DNA from: Luzula sylvatica | Taxonomy: Eukaryota > Streptophyta > Magnoliopsida > Poales > Juncaceae | Assembly (NCBI GenBank): GCA_946800325.1 | Contig: OX326960.1 | Span: 21,498,150 to 21,562,149 of the forward strand | Direction of reading: 5' to 3' | DNA: 64,000 nucleotides | Part shown: piece after piece, positions 46,293 to 58,491 of the stretch | How the letters are laid out: the number at the start of each line of letters is the position of its first letter | Numbering within the stretch: position 1 is the stretch's first letter | Made by a program: the position numbers and the translations under genes | Notes under the pieces: generated by a model | What the model was told of the DNA's origin: nothing | Database searches by the model: none | The model's input: the letters and a program-made list of their open reading frames with translations, nothing else

Positions 46293-47216
46293 TGTTAAAT
46301 ATTAAACTGAACTTGCAACACCCCGCGCAATTGCGCGAGATTTGATGTTCTTTTTGATATATTTTGTTTGAATTTTTTATTTTCAATATTTTTGTTGTTG
46401 TGTAGTTATATCTTGTATTTTTTTCCTTGACTTATATTTTTCGGGACTTATTTCATGATATTTTTTAGTTTTTGTTTCCTTCTCCATCTTGGGTATTTTT
46501 TTTTTTTTTTTTTATAATAAATAGAGAAGGTTTATATGTCCACCAATTCATTGATGTCAATAAGGATTGAACCAACAATCTCTCACAATATATGATTTTT
46601 TCTATTATTAAATAAATATCTTAGTATTTGAAAAAAAAAATTATGCGATTGAGATTACACACAAGGATTGTATAAATATTCAAGTTGGACTCAACTTTAT
46701 GTCTAAAATTAGGTTATAGAGTGAGATTACACACAAGGATTGTCGAGTTGGACTCGATAGCCTATCTCACGAGTGACTCGAGAGTTGCTTTTGATGCAAT
46801 TGGATGTGATCGTATCGAAACGGTATATTTTTAGTTGCATGGCTTAATTTGGCTTTAAAATATACACAATTCGGATCTTGACCATTAGAAACAAGAACAA
46901 TTATCGGTGTTTCCGTTTCATTAACGTGTAGGTTATTGATTCGAAAAGAATAGTGGGAGTATGGTTATACAAAATATAAATATTCAAGTAAGCCATTAAA
47001 GCTATATTTTACAAAATTGTAGAAAATAAAAAAATTAAAAAAAAAATTAAATATCCAATCAATTCTCAAGTAAGAGAATTTGAACAAGAAATTTTTTTAG
47101 ACATATTTGAGAATGATTTGGAATAAGAATACAAGAATTGAATTCTTATGGGTTCTGAGCAAGGATAGAGACCGTTTTCAAAAAATTCAAAAACACTCAA
47201 AGTTGCGAGTATGTTG
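46293..47216 (+). other. GLR 3' flank with a Helitron-like hairpin
   Basis: CCCGCGCAATTGCGCGAGAT at 46322-46341 matches the hairpin of the Helitron end at 39213 but is not followed by CTAG. It is either a decayed Helitron terminus or part of the gene's 3' UTR. The rest is AT-rich with a direct repeat of GAGATTACACACAAGGATTG (about 46651 and 46721). Nothing else is recognised. Confidence 0.45.
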
Positions 47217-47490
47217 TGTTGGGTCCCGCAGTTAGAAACGCAACGGAAATAACAAAAAAAGTAGTCCTCAAGACTTGACCACAAGGATCCGTGCAAACAA
47301 ATCATACATCGAAGGAAGAGTTTGTGTTTATTACCTCTGAATCACGTTTGAATCGGTGAAGATAAAAACTCGCGGCGGTTCGAGTTGATCACGTCTGGCT
47401 CCGAAACTTTAAAACCTCTACTCGTATCCATCGTGCTCGTCTCAAAGAAGAATCGCCGTTTTGTACTAGCAACGCGGCGATCGGCTCAAA
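47217..47490 (-). repeat. LTR-like fragment
   Basis: It begins TGTTGGGTCCCGCAGTTAG, whose complement ends CCCAACA, a common LTR 3' terminus. The right limit is where LINE coding sequence starts, at about 47490. No polypurine tract, primer-binding site or partner is visible, so it is probably a truncated LTR. Confidence 0.35.
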
Positions 47491-48697
47491 GTTTTCAAGC
47501 ATGCAAAGAAGCTAAATTCCCTATAACCCATCTCGGTCTCCCTCTAGCAATCAAAAGACCAACAAAATCATGCTACCTAAATCTTATCGAAAATATTAGG
47601 ACTCGTATCAACGGCTGGAGCGCCCGCCTCTTATCCTTTGGGGGTCGATTGACATTGATCAACTCTGTACTCTCGTCGACACCTTTATATTTCATGCAAG
47701 CAAATTTATTGCCAAATTGGGTCATTAAGAAAATCGATGCCCTGAGACGAAACTTTCTATGGCAAGGTAGCGACCAATTCAAGGCCGGCAAAAATCTAAT
47801 AAGTTGGAAAAAAATATGCCAACCAAAATCATGCGGGGGCCTAGGGGTGATCGACCTTCAACTACAAAATCTAGCCCTACTCACCAAATGGGTTTGGTTT
47901 CTACGGAAACAAGGCCAAAGCCTATGGAAAAGTACGTTTATAGACATTTACGGGAAACAACACAACCTTAAAGACATTCAAATCTCCAAAGCGTCTTACT
48001 TCATAAGGGACTTACAAAAAGTGGAGAAACTAGCGGACATGGGAACCCGCCACGAAGTGAAGGATGGAAAGTCCACAAACTTTTGGTACGACCATTGGCA
48101 TGAAAATGAACCCCTAGCAAAAACATATCCGGCAATCCCACCTTTCTTAAGGAATAATAACACAACAGTGAAACAATGCTTAGACATGGGCATCGCAAGC
48201 ATCCCTCTTAAATCAAACTCTTCATCCGAGGCACGTCTGCAACTTGCATCACTAGCACATAATCTCTCGCTACAACTCACAGATGAGCCGGACACAGTAA
48301 AATGGGGTATAAACCCAAGCGGTTCACAACAAGATAAGTTCTCGGCTAAAGAACTATACACCATGCTAGCAAGTACCGGAGTCAAAACCCCATGGGCTCG
48401 AAATCTCTGGAAATCGAAGGCTCCGCTAAAAGTTAAAATTTTCATTTGGCTTCTCCTAGAAAACAAACTCCTAACCCAGGAAAGACTACAAAAACGAGGA
48501 TGGCCTAACTCAGGAGGATGCGTGTTGTGCCCATCGCACCCTTCCGAAGACAACAACCATCTATTCTTACACTGTGAGTTCACGATACGGGTATGGCGTC
48601 AAACGATAACAGCGTGCGGCCTCCGACATCCCGAATGGAAAGGTGTGGTCTGTATCATTACTCGTCTAGAACAACAAGAAAAATTAATGAGAAATTA
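47490..48697 (+). pseudogene. LINE ORF2 C-terminal fragment (end of RT and zf-RVT)
   Basis: It is open for about 400 codons: FPITHLGLPLA, NGWSARLLSFGGRLTLINSV, LISWKKICQPKSCGGLGV, FWYDHWHENEPLA, KVKIFIWLLLENKLLT and the zinc-binding CVLCPSHPSEDNNHLFLHCEF. These are the palm-distal and zf-RVT regions of plant non-LTR reverse transcriptases. Both ends are missing, and neither an A-tail nor a target duplication is found. No stops occur within, so the decay is by truncation only. Confidence 0.88.
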
Positions 48698-50340
48698 GGC
48701 TAAAACAGTCATACCTAATTCATTAATTATCCAAATGACATGGGGTAAAATTCTACATAACTAGAGATCTAGATCTAAAACAAGATACTTTTGATCTGGA
48801 TGTTCGAGTTCTATAAAGTACCCAAAAAATTCAATTAAAAGCACAAGAAAATTAAAAGTTTCAGGAAATTATTCTTGAAGTGAACTTTGGAAACTTTTAA
48901 CAAACTTAATATTGATTAAAATGGTAAAACTATTTACACAAAAATCAAGTACTAAAGTTGTTTAACAAGATCATATTTTTAGAATAATTAAAAAAAATTA
49001 ATTCGAATTTAAATCACAAAACAGTTACAGAGAATAATCAGAAATTAAAAGTACTTCACAAGTAAATTCAAGAAAATATTCTAAAAATTCAGGAAAAATT
49101 TCAGATTAAATATAAACACTAAATAAACTTCATATAACACAATCAAACATGATTCATCAAGTTTGACAAAGAAAATCACATTAAAACCATAAAAAATAGA
49201 GAAAAATGAGTGAATAACCAAATATATTGAGTGCTTGAGTGAAGTTGTCTTTTAAGATTCGTTCTTGATCTAGTGAGGTGGAGGAGTGAAGGTTGATCTT
49301 TGATTTAAGCTAGAGATCTCGATTGTGGCTTGAGTTCACTGATTTAGGGTTTCGCCTTGATTTTGGAGCAAATCTTGAAAATTAAGGTGAATCAAGAGCC
49401 TAGGTGATCCAAGAGAGCTTGGGGGAGTTTAGTGAAAATGGTTAACAAGTGCTTGAAAGCACTCACGAATGGATATAATGGTGTGTCACCAAAACTAGAT
49501 CAAAACTGAAGCTATTTATAGCAAAAGCAGTCTTAGAGAGTCCATTTTTGCTCAAATTGGAGAGCTATATAGATGCACGACGTGGCCACGATCATTTTTC
49601 CGAAAACTTCGCGAGATTTGGAGCATCGCGAATGAAGTTAGGGTCGTTTTACTATCGTCGTCATTTTCTCGGCGAAAATGGAGAGAGTGCAGTAGGTTTT
49701 TGCTGTGTATTTTTGCTCACAGACAGATTATTGGGGACGTCCAGTCACTGCTGGAATGGAGAGGAAGAGGGGACAGTTAAGTTAAGGCTCCAACAGAATC
49801 AGTTCTAACGACCGAGTTGTTCTTCTGTTTCGAGCTCATGTAGTTGTTAGGAAAATACACTGAATTATAATATTTAATGAAGATTGCATCAAAAATACGC
49901 CACTGAGGATCCATGAGAACCATTTGAAATAATGGGTATGGGTTAATGGGTGTTGATTCGGGTCTGGATCCAACCTAGTAAGGTTCTGAGTCATGCATTT
50001 GATCGAACACTTCGTGTGAATAGTCTTGAGCTAGAGAAAAACCATCATAACTTCCTCCTTTCTTTGTCAAAATTCGATTTCTCGGTACCGAAATGATCAG
50101 GAGAAAGAGGGCCTTGAACCATGGCTTTGGTTTGAAGAGATAAAGGTCTTAAAATCCACGGCTGTACCAATGATCTGGTACTGGCAGAAGTGGAGGGAGA
50201 GATTGGATTGGAACACGTTTTTGAGGCATTTAGAGAGAGATTTAGAAGAAAAACTTATAAGAGACTTGTGTGACCTGTGGAGCTCAAAATCCAGGGCTGG
50301 CCAGCCGTGCAACTGATTTTTGAGATGTTGAGGAGAAAAT
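48698..50340 (-). repeat. Non-coding block, possible solo LTR in minus orientation
   Basis: No gene. On the minus strand there is a TATA-like GCTATAAATAGC at about 49512 inside a long non-coding stretch, which could be an LTR promoter. Clear TG...CA ends, a polypurine tract and a target duplication were not found, so this is only a suggestion. Apart from two weak frames (49548 and 50097) nothing is seen. Confidence 0.25.
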
Positions 50341-50452
50341 TAAAATATGAAACTTGACCCATTTGGGGCTCACTTCACTCCAAAGTTCAAACCCAAAAAT
50401 GATCTACAAGTTTCTTGGTGGAGGAGAATACGTGAGTTTTGGCTTGTCAAAA

Positions 50453-50560
50453 AAATTAAAATTACAAAAACGCCCATATGTTTATTTTGTTTTGTGTTAG
50501 ATAGCAAAATTAAAATTACAAAAATGCCCATATGTTTATTTTGTTTTGTGTAGATAGCAA
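50453..50560 (+). repeat. Tandem duplication, 54-bp unit, two copies
   Basis: AATTAAAATTACAAAAACGCCC through GTTAGATAGCA is repeated 54 bp later with two differences. It is non-coding. Confidence 0.85.
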
Positions 50561-50874
50561 AGGATTCGAAATTTACGATGAATGAAGCAGTGGAGCCAGT
50601 CAATGCAAAATTTACATAAGATCGCAGAAGATAAATAAGAAAGAGAAGATGATGACAAAGGATGATAGTTGCATTTTTTCGGATCCTCCATTCTTGACGA
50701 CCCGTTATTGAATAATGGAAGTGGGAAACTGCAAGTGGGAGAAGGAGGTAGAGAAAAAGATTGGGTTTCGGAACTGGAGAGTCCGATGGTGATGGTAATG
50801 GTGGGTAACAAGAGGTTATGCATTCTTATTTATTATTTAATTAAAGTTTTATTATTAGATATTCTTTATTTATT
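50561..50874. other. Intergenic, nothing recognised
   Basis: Mixed sequence without a domain-bearing frame. It ends with the left target duplication ATATTCTTTATTTATT (50859-50874) of the LINE insertion that follows. Confidence 0.5.
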
Positions 50875-51213
50875 TATTTTTTTTGAAAGGAATACCGAAT
50901 TGGTATTCTGTCATATATAAATGGGTAAAGAAAAATGACTTACATAGTTCAAAGAAAATTACATGAAGGCGATTTTTCGTGCCCGCTTCGGTCTTAAGAA
51001 GTTGTGGAGTTATTTCTTGCAAGTATCCTATACCATGTAGTCGCTTGTTCCACCGCTTTTTTTGCCGTCCACTCCGGTGATTTGTTTTTGGAATTGAAGA
51101 TTCTTGCATTTCGCTCTCGCCAAATAGTCCATAGTGTCGCCGCCCACAATATGTCCCAAGCTTTCCTTTCGTTTTTTCCCAATCTCCCCCTATTTCTCGT
51201 CCATGTTTCGGAA
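50875..51213 (-). mobile_element. 5'-truncated LINE insertion with 16-bp target duplication
   Basis: On the minus strand it encodes the LINE ORF2 terminus (WDILWAATLWTIWRERNARI, WTAKKAVEQATTWYRI), then a short 3' UTR and an A-rich tail (plus-strand T-run near 50877-50884). Exact repeats ATATTCTTTATTTATT lie at 50859-50874 and 51214-51229. Only about 340 bp were integrated. It is a typical target-primed insertion. Confidence 0.88.
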
Positions 51214-51277
51214 ATATTCTTTATTTATTACACAAATGAACTGAAATAATCAGTTTCATTACTTATTATTTCATTAT

Positions 51278-52372
51278 TTAACGCGGAATCTCTTCAAGAA
51301 TTTCCTGCGCGGCCTCTTCGTCTCTATTCTCCTCACTTTCTTCGACCCTACAATACACCTATTACAAAAAAAAAAGGGTTTAAGTGAAAATTTTGCAAGT
51401 TCTGTATGGGCATTTATGATAATATTTATATTTTAATAAGGACGTTAGTATCGTTGTAGTACCACACAAGTGCGGGATGGAGAGAGAACTTTGAAAGAGT
51501 TCGGGCGGTTATTGAAATTCGTTTCGGGGTATACCCGGTATGCCTTCCGGCTAGTAAAATGTTCCATGTCATGACCAACCTTTTAATAATTTATAAAAAA
51601 ATATAATAATAATTATTATTGTTATTGTTGTTGTCGTTAATATTTAATAATTGAGGAGTTCTATGATATGAGTTTTTCTTATAGTAGATTTTTTTATAAG
51701 GGTGTTTTGAATATTTGTCAATCAATGAATATTTAATAATAAGATTCAAGTGTATTATTATCAACCAATGTTAAACAAAATAAAAAGTTTTTATCGTGCA
51801 TATAAAGAAAAAAAAAATCCAATTAATTAAAAATACTCACATTACCCTTTTCAAAAGGAATTAACATAGAATTCCCCTTAATACTTGCTCTTCCTAGTCC
51901 ACAGAATTCGAGAGCATCCGAATCGAGCACGACTTTATATTTGTCATGCAAATTGCACCCAACTTTATATCTAAATATTTCAAAATATAATAATCAATTA
52001 TTAATTTATATAAATCAAATAAAATCAAATGCAAATTGCACCCAGCTTTATATCTAAATATTTCAAAACATAATAATTAATTATTAATTTATATAAATTA
52101 AATCAAATCAAATCAAATTTTTCCTCCGTATGTGTTTTCAGGATGGAAGTTAAAGACAGACTAGATCATCACGCCCAAAAACGATAACTTTTATGAAATT
52201 AAATTATTATTATTATTAATTCGTAAAATATTTAATAAAAAAAGAAAATTGTAGATAGGAAATAAAATTACCTTTTCTTCTCGTTGATGCTACTCACAAT
52301 TTGCTTCGGGTTTGAGACGAACGAGAATTTCTCGTCCAATAAATTCATCGCTCTATCAAATGCATTCATGTA
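51278..52372 (-). pseudogene. Starch branching enzyme I-like gene fragment (C-terminal exons)
   Basis: Three exon pieces with recognisable borders occur in gene order on the minus strand. 52272-52372 encodes YMNAFDRAMNLLDEKFSF ... INEKK, between TTGTAG and GTAATT. About 51898-51970 encodes YKVGCNLHDKYKVVLDSDAL and EFCGLGR. 51278-51358 encodes VYCRVEESEENRDEEAAQEI and ends in a stop. These match the C-terminal beta-domain region of class I 1,4-alpha-glucan branching enzymes, which make alpha-1,6 branch points in starch in plastids. The exon for the VIVFERGDLVFVFNFHP region and most of the NRPNSFKV segment are absent, as is everything upstream. The acceptor region of the middle exon is duplicated (about 51949-52110). 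It is a non-functional gene fragment, probably transposed. Confidence 0.8.
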
Positions 52373-52836
52373 CTACAAAAACAAACAAAATACAAACATT
52401 TAACAAAATAAAATAATAATATTCTTTTTTAAGGCAACAGATGAAATATGTTAAGTGTGGTCGTTAAAACTTAAAAAGAAAATGATATTGCATTATCCTT
52501 AGCCATAGAAAAGATCCTCAAAATTATACTTAGCCAAATCTAATATAGTCGAACCGCTGCCACGTGGGGCATTACTATCTCGGTCATCTGTGCTTTCACC
52601 ATCACGGCCATATGTGATCGTCGTCTTGTGTCCGGACACGTTTGCCGTCGTAATCGTTATGTCTCTCAATGCATCGTCTTCAATTGCGCTTGAGAATACG
52701 AGAAGGAAGACGTCACTACCCGTACCGGAGCTTTAATGTACTCAAACCAAGTTTGTTTCGTATCTATAAAGTATCCCAACCGGTCGATCTCGTATCCAAA
52801 CTGGTCGATCTCGTACCCAAACGGGGGGAGGGGTAT
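52373..52836 (-). other. Flank of the SBE fragment, unrecognised frame
   Basis: A minus-strand frame without a start at about 52500-52735 (containing EDDALRDITITTANVSGHKT and LDLAKYNFEDLFYG) is more GC-rich than its surroundings and may be another captured exon. The product is not recognised. Confidence 0.3.
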
Positions 52837-53025
52837 GGAGTCCGCTAGGTTTAGTCTTCACAGACATAAAAAAATAATAATATAATAATAATAATACATT
52901 TTGTATCTGATATGGTGAGTATCTACGAGACTCCATTGACGACTATATTTTTCATAACTCTACTCGTTTCTTTCTCTTGAAAAATGTATCCATTATGGAT
53001 GACCAAACTATACAAAAATAAAATA
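52837..53025. repeat. Dispersed repeat, copy 2 (partner at 381-580)
   Basis: It shares CCGCTAGGTTTAGTCTTCAC, the TAATAATAATAA tract and CTGATATGGTGAGTATCTAC with copy 1. There are about ten differences by eye. It has no coding capacity. Confidence 0.6.
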
Positions 53026-53912
53026 ATAATATAATTCCCCAGAAGACCATAATCGTTGATCAAATCAAGGTACAAATACATATTCATATGTTGATAAATT
53101 AGGATATTGATAATGTCCACACAAGTATCACCAGATTTTATTGTTTTTTTTTTAATTTCTTTGTGATTTCGGGTGTGTTTAAAGCAACGAAGAGAGAAAA
53201 CACTCACGAGTCAAACTTTGAAAAAGACAGCTGGGCCATGGACCAAACTTTGAAAAAAATGAAAGCTGGCCGAAACATTTTTTTTTTCTCAACCACAAAT
53301 ATTTTATGAGAAAAATGGTCTTCAAAACGTTTTTCGCTGTAAAATAAACTACGGTCGTTTTATTATTTTCATCGTTTTTTACAACACTGATTTGAACACG
53401 TTAAATTTCAATTTTGATGAAATATATCAAAATTATATGTTTTACAGGGTTAGATTTAAGTTTTTTATAGTTTGCGAGAGAAAAATTAGAAATTTAGTAT
53501 ATTGTATGAGTTAGGGGCGATTGATGGAAGACAATTTGGAGGATAGGGAGCAATTAGAAAATGAAATAATGATGAAAATTTGGAAAGATATATGTTCTTT
53601 TGTCTGTTATTTGATGTGTGAGAATGTTAAATAATGAAAGTAAAAATTATTGTTTGACGTGAAGTATCAAATGTAAAACACTTGAACATGACCTCGTTTA
53701 GTTAATATTATCCATTAATATGTGTTATGTATGATAGTTATATTTTTTAATGATATCTATACAAATTTGTGCTCATCATTAATGATATTCATGAAAATTT
53801 GTGCTCGTCATTAAATGTAAAAATTTCAAAACAAATTCAATTGTTAAAAAATCATAAGTACTCAACCCATGATACTTAATTAAATATCGTAGTCATCCTC
53901 TCTCCCTATATA

Positions 53913-53954
<42 letters not shown>
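53026..53954. other. Intergenic, with a hAT-like end at 53397
   Basis: 53330-53397 ends GTTTTTTACAACACTG, whose complement (CAGTGTTGTAAAAAACG) resembles hAT termini of the 4485 family; the other end was not found. The rest is AT-rich without a gene and ends in a (TA)n tract (53918-53954). Confidence 0.4.
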
Positions 53955-53964
<10 letters not shown>

Positions 53965-54186
53965 TGTGTGTGTGTCCGTCTATTATAACATTAATGGCAC
54001 CAAGTAATTTGTGCCACTAACTTATTAACCTTTGGATTTGTGCGGATCAAGCAACTTGGATTGATCATGATTAACAGGCGTCTTCTCTCTTTTGTTTCCG
54101 TCTCTCTATTGGACTTGGCTTTTAACTTGGTGCTTTTCATTTTGTCTCTACTCTACACCATCCTCTCCCCGTGTGCTCTTCGATGT

Positions 54187-54222
<36 letters not shown>

Positions 54223-54642
54223 GTCGGCATCGTCTGTAGATCGATCGGACTTACCACTCTCTCTCGTCAACATCGTATCACAGGAGCAACAAGAGCCGCA
54301 CTGGCTGCAGATCTAGCACCATTAAGCTTACCCCATATCACCGAAAAGGCAAGGAAATCCAAAAAATATAAACTTTGCAGATTTTACCTGGATAATTTTG
54401 GTTCAATTCATCTAATTCTCTTACCACTAGGGAAACCTTACTTGAACCAATCGTGTCAGTTAGATACATGACGTATCTTTGGATCATTTTGATAATTGAG
54501 TTGCAATTTATCAGTAGGTAATTTTGAAATGGTTTGATTACAATTGATGTTCAATTTGGGTCAAATTCATCTAATAATAATTCCCTGTTTTTATTCTTGA
54601 CGAAAAATTTATTAATTCGATTCTTAATAAATGACTTGTGAA

Positions 54643-55281
54643 TAGGGATGTCAATGGTGTGGATATTGCCCGAACCGACCCGAACCGTATCCGAAGAAAT
54701 ATCCGGATTCGAAAAAAATATCCGGATCCGAGTGGATCCGGATATGGATCTGGTTGCTAATTTTAGGATCCGGAACCAGATTCGATATTAGGTTTTGGTG
54801 CGGGGACCGGATCCGTGTTCCGGATCCGGGTATTTTTAGGATCCGGATACTCGGAACCAGATTCGAGTATCCGGACCCGAATCCGGATACGCATATTATA
54901 TATTATTTTTATATATTATATTTGATATTAGTTGAAAGATCATATACAAATTAATGATTTGTGAGTGATTTAAACTCACAATCGTAAAATTACGTTTAAA
55001 TATAATCATATTTATCGTTTATGTCATAAATTATATATATTTATAACTAAAAAGTAAGTTATGTTATGATAACATAGTATCCGTTTTAATATCCGAAAGA
55101 GAACCGTATCCGTATCCGTATCCATATCCGACAATATCCGAACCGTATCCGTATCCGTTTATTATCCGAACCGTATCCGGATCCGGGTAATTCCGTATCC
55201 GGATCCGTATTCGAAAAAAAATATGGATATGGATCTGGTATGACCACTATCCGAACCAGATCCGAACCATTGACACCCCTA
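54643..55281. mobile_element. GGATCCGG/GGATACGG-rich hAT MITE, complete
   Basis: 639 bp. The ends are TAGGGATGTCAATGG and, on the complement, TAGGGGTGTCAATGG. Exact 8-bp repeats CTTGTGAA flank it (54635-54642 and 55282-55289). Both halves are dense in ATCCGGATCCG-type palindromes that can pair with each other. It is non-coding, nested in the TIR element, and of the same family as 58961-60232. Confidence 0.9.
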
Positions 55282-55544
55282 CTTGTGAAAGTAAGGATAT
55301 AAATGTTAATTGAATGATTTTCGGAATTTTATGATATGTTAGATGTTGAGGTAAGATAAAAATTGTTTTTTTTTTTTGTCAAATAAAGAAGAATAGGGTA
55401 CCTCTCTACTTTTTTTGAAAAACTAAAGAGGCGAAGCCTCTTTTAATATATTAAAGCAAAGTTTAATACATTTGTGCGATTTTACATGATAAATGTAAAA
55501 AATTAGTTTCCCAAAAATAAATTATAATTGCAAAAGTAATATAC

Positions 55545-56430
55545 ATGCCGAGAGATGATGCTTTCGGCCATCCTTAGACGAACGCAACCTCCCTCTGCCC
55601 TTGGTTTGCCACGCGCGCTCGGATTGTCATCAAATCTGTCACCGTCGCTGTCGCGGCCCGTCGCTCTCGGACTCGCCCCCAGACTCGCCCCCAGACTCGG
55701 CCGTCGCTCTCGGCCTCGCCCCAGACTCGGTCCAGACTCGTCCCAAACTCGCCCCAGACTCGGCACCAGCCTCGCGTTTTCTTCGAGGAGCTCCAAAATC
55801 GCCCCGATGACAGCCCTCGCTAGCATCGGAAACCCTAGCCGCCACCGCTCGCTAGCGATGATGCTTTCGGCTATCCTTAGACGATCAATTCGTCTCCATA
55901 ATCGGCCTCGTCGGAGCCGTCACACTTTTCCTTGTCGCGGCACCGTCGCCCTCGCTGTCGCAGCCTGTCGCGCCCTCGCTGTCGCTGTCGCCCTCGGATT
56001 GTCGCCGGGGCTGTGCCCGTCGCTCTCGGATCTCCACCAGGGACTGTCGTCCTCGGGTTGTCGCCGGGGCTGTCGTCCTCGGATCTCCGCCAGGGGCTGT
56101 CGCCGTCGCGTGTCGCTGTCGCCTTTCCAGTGGCCTCTTTCCTCCCTTTCCTTTCTTTCCTCCCCTTCCTGCCTTTCCTCCCCTTCCTGCCGACGCTAGG
56201 GTCCCTTTTCTTCCTTTGCTCCCCTTCCTGCCGACGCGTCGTTCGCCTCGGTGGCCACGGTTTGCCTCCGTCGCCGCTCGCGTCGTTTTGCCTCCAGCGC
56301 CGCGGTCTATCGTCGTCGCGCCGGACCTCCAGGAGCTGGGTCGAAGGAGCTGGGTCGAAGGTGTGAGAGAGGAGGGGGTGGAGGCGGCGGCTAGGTTTTG
56401 CCTCCACCCCAGAATCGCCTAGAGTTTTCC
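55545..56430. pseudogene. GC-rich captured segment, no secure frame
   Basis: Strongly GC-rich inside an AT-rich region, with open frames on both strands made of R/S/P/L or R/G/D/K low-complexity residues. A 30-bp segment (GATGATGCTTTCGGCCATCC at about 55555) recurs at about 55857, and CTTTCCTCCCCTTCCTGCC units repeat at 56147-56235. This looks like part of a gene's first exon and leader picked up by the element. The source gene is not recognised. Confidence 0.4.
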
Positions 56431-57168
56431 ACCCATTTGGTCGTTGAACTCTAAATCATAGTGATACCTCTCTACTTAAAAAGAAGTTATCTTTTGTCTT
56501 TCTTTTGGTTTGAGATGTATTTTACTATGACGGATGATATGTTTGATTTTGGTTGTATTTGATGTTTATATATTTACATGTATCGTACTGATTTGTGTAC
56601 GTAGTTTGCAAGCATGGTTTGTGTATGTAGTTTGTTGTAAGCACTACGTATCAACCATGCAAAATGTAAACAATGCTTGCGATAAAAAATTCGCCAAATA
56701 TATTTCAATTTAGGGAAGTAATTTACTTAAAAATTCATAACTATCATCAATGTTATATTTTCGCCATGACCTTAATAAACAATATCATAAGAATTACATC
56801 TTCATTACATTCAGAAGAAAATTTCGTACATAATTATATATCTAATTCATTAAAAACATATTGAAGCATCCAATTAGTCTTTAAAACAAAATTAAAAAAT
56901 TACACACATAAATAAACCTGAAGAACTTTATTGAAAATTGAATAAAACTAATTTCATATCAAGGACAGTTAATTCGATGAATTGCATCCAAATTGAGCAT
57001 CAGCTCAAACAAAATCATTGGAAGTAATCAAACATGAATTAAAGACAAAAAAATCAGTACTCAGATAACAGCGAAAAAGATTAATTGAAGATTTGAAGAA
57101 ACAATTGAATTATTTGAAGAAACAAAAATCAGTACTCAGACAAAAATCAAACATTGATTGGTTCCACT

Positions 57169-57312
57169 CTATGTTGCGCGGATACTCCAAAAAACTGAAT
57201 TTAGCCGTATCGCCGTATTCGTATCGTATCCTAAATCATATGTTAAATTGCCGTATCGCCGTATCCGATACGCGTCGCCGTATCGCCGTATCGGCGTATC
57301 CGTACAACACAG
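57169..57312 (+). mobile_element. 144-bp GGATAC MITE
   Basis: It runs from CTATGTTGCGCGGATACTCC to CGTATCCGTACAACACAG with exact 8-bp flanks GTTCCACT (57161-57168 and 57313-57320). It keeps the two ends of the 557-bp element at 35253 and little else, so it is a minimal deletion form. Confidence 0.88.
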
Positions 57313-57814
57313 GTTCCACTTGATTTGAAGAAACAATTGAATTATTTGAAGAAACTCACACAATTGAGGGAAACCAGACCAAGTCAAAAGAGAGAAGGAA
57401 AGAAATCCAGACCATGTCACGACAAAGAATAAGAGAACCTAATGTAAAAATCGTTTGAAGAGAACTTAATAGAAAATCCACTTAACAACGAAAGAGACAG
57501 GTAGAGAGACCAACTCAACCAAAGGGCATCCAAAGCGAGAGACCAACTCGTTTGAAGAGAACTAGAGCCCAACTACGCCATTAGAGGGACACTACTAGGC
57601 GATTAGAGGGATTCGAGGAAGAAGACCCAGGGCGTGCTACAGAGATGTATGAGAGAAACAACGAATGAACAAAGGGATAAAGGGTATAGACGGGCCATTA
57701 CTCCGTTAATCACAAATTAAATCATCCAATGTTGATCCGCCCAAACTCATGCAATCCTACGGTTTAAAATTTAATGGCACAAATTGTTTGGTGCCATCAA
57801 TGTCACAGTAGACG

Positions 57815-57935
<121 letters not shown>

Positions 57936-58491
57936 AATTTATTAATTGGTTGATAAAAATTATTTATTAATATTATGTTCTATGAAAAAATAATTTAACT
58001 TAATATAAAAAATATAAATTAATTATATTTTTAATATATGAAATAAAATACACATAAGTTGATAAGTTGATGTATTAGCTAATTACACATTAATATAATT
58101 AATTAATATGTCATAACTATAATTATTACAAAAGATAGAAAACACAAGCAGTGTTCTCCTTATTTTTCATGGAACAACAACCGAAGGTAATTGATGGAAA
58201 AGACCTGGAAAAAAACTACTATTCGACTCTTCAATTTCGGAAATTAATTGAGAAAAAGCTTTAAAGTTCAGTATTTATCAATGTCAGTATTTATAAGTGC
58301 AATATTTATAAAAAAAAGTTGTATTTTGCGCTTGTTACCCTTCAATTTTTGCATATTTGAGGAAAATATACTGAAAATTAAGTATTTTGAAATATGTTTT
58401 TTATGACCACATTTTTCGAGAAAATATATGAAATTGAGTATTTTGCACGTGTTAACATTCAATTGCAATACTTTTTAGTAAATTTTAGTAT
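57936..58491. other. AT-rich spacer upstream of the second GLR block
   Basis: No gene. From about 58270 the motif AGTATTT recurs irregularly (AGTATTTATAAGTG, TTAAGTATTTTG, TTGAGTATTTTG), a wording that continues into the conserved upstream block. Confidence 0.4.

Noticed and set aside
54040..54471. 143-aa frame with a hydrophobic start and poly-Ser/Leu
   Set aside because: It overlaps the terminal inverted repeat of the 53955 element and a (CT)n tract. No domain is recognisable.
55503..56422. Multiple overlapping frames of 68-214 aa on both strands
   Set aside because: Low-complexity R/S/P/L or R/G/D translations of a GC-rich segment. Openness in several frames at once reflects composition, not selection.
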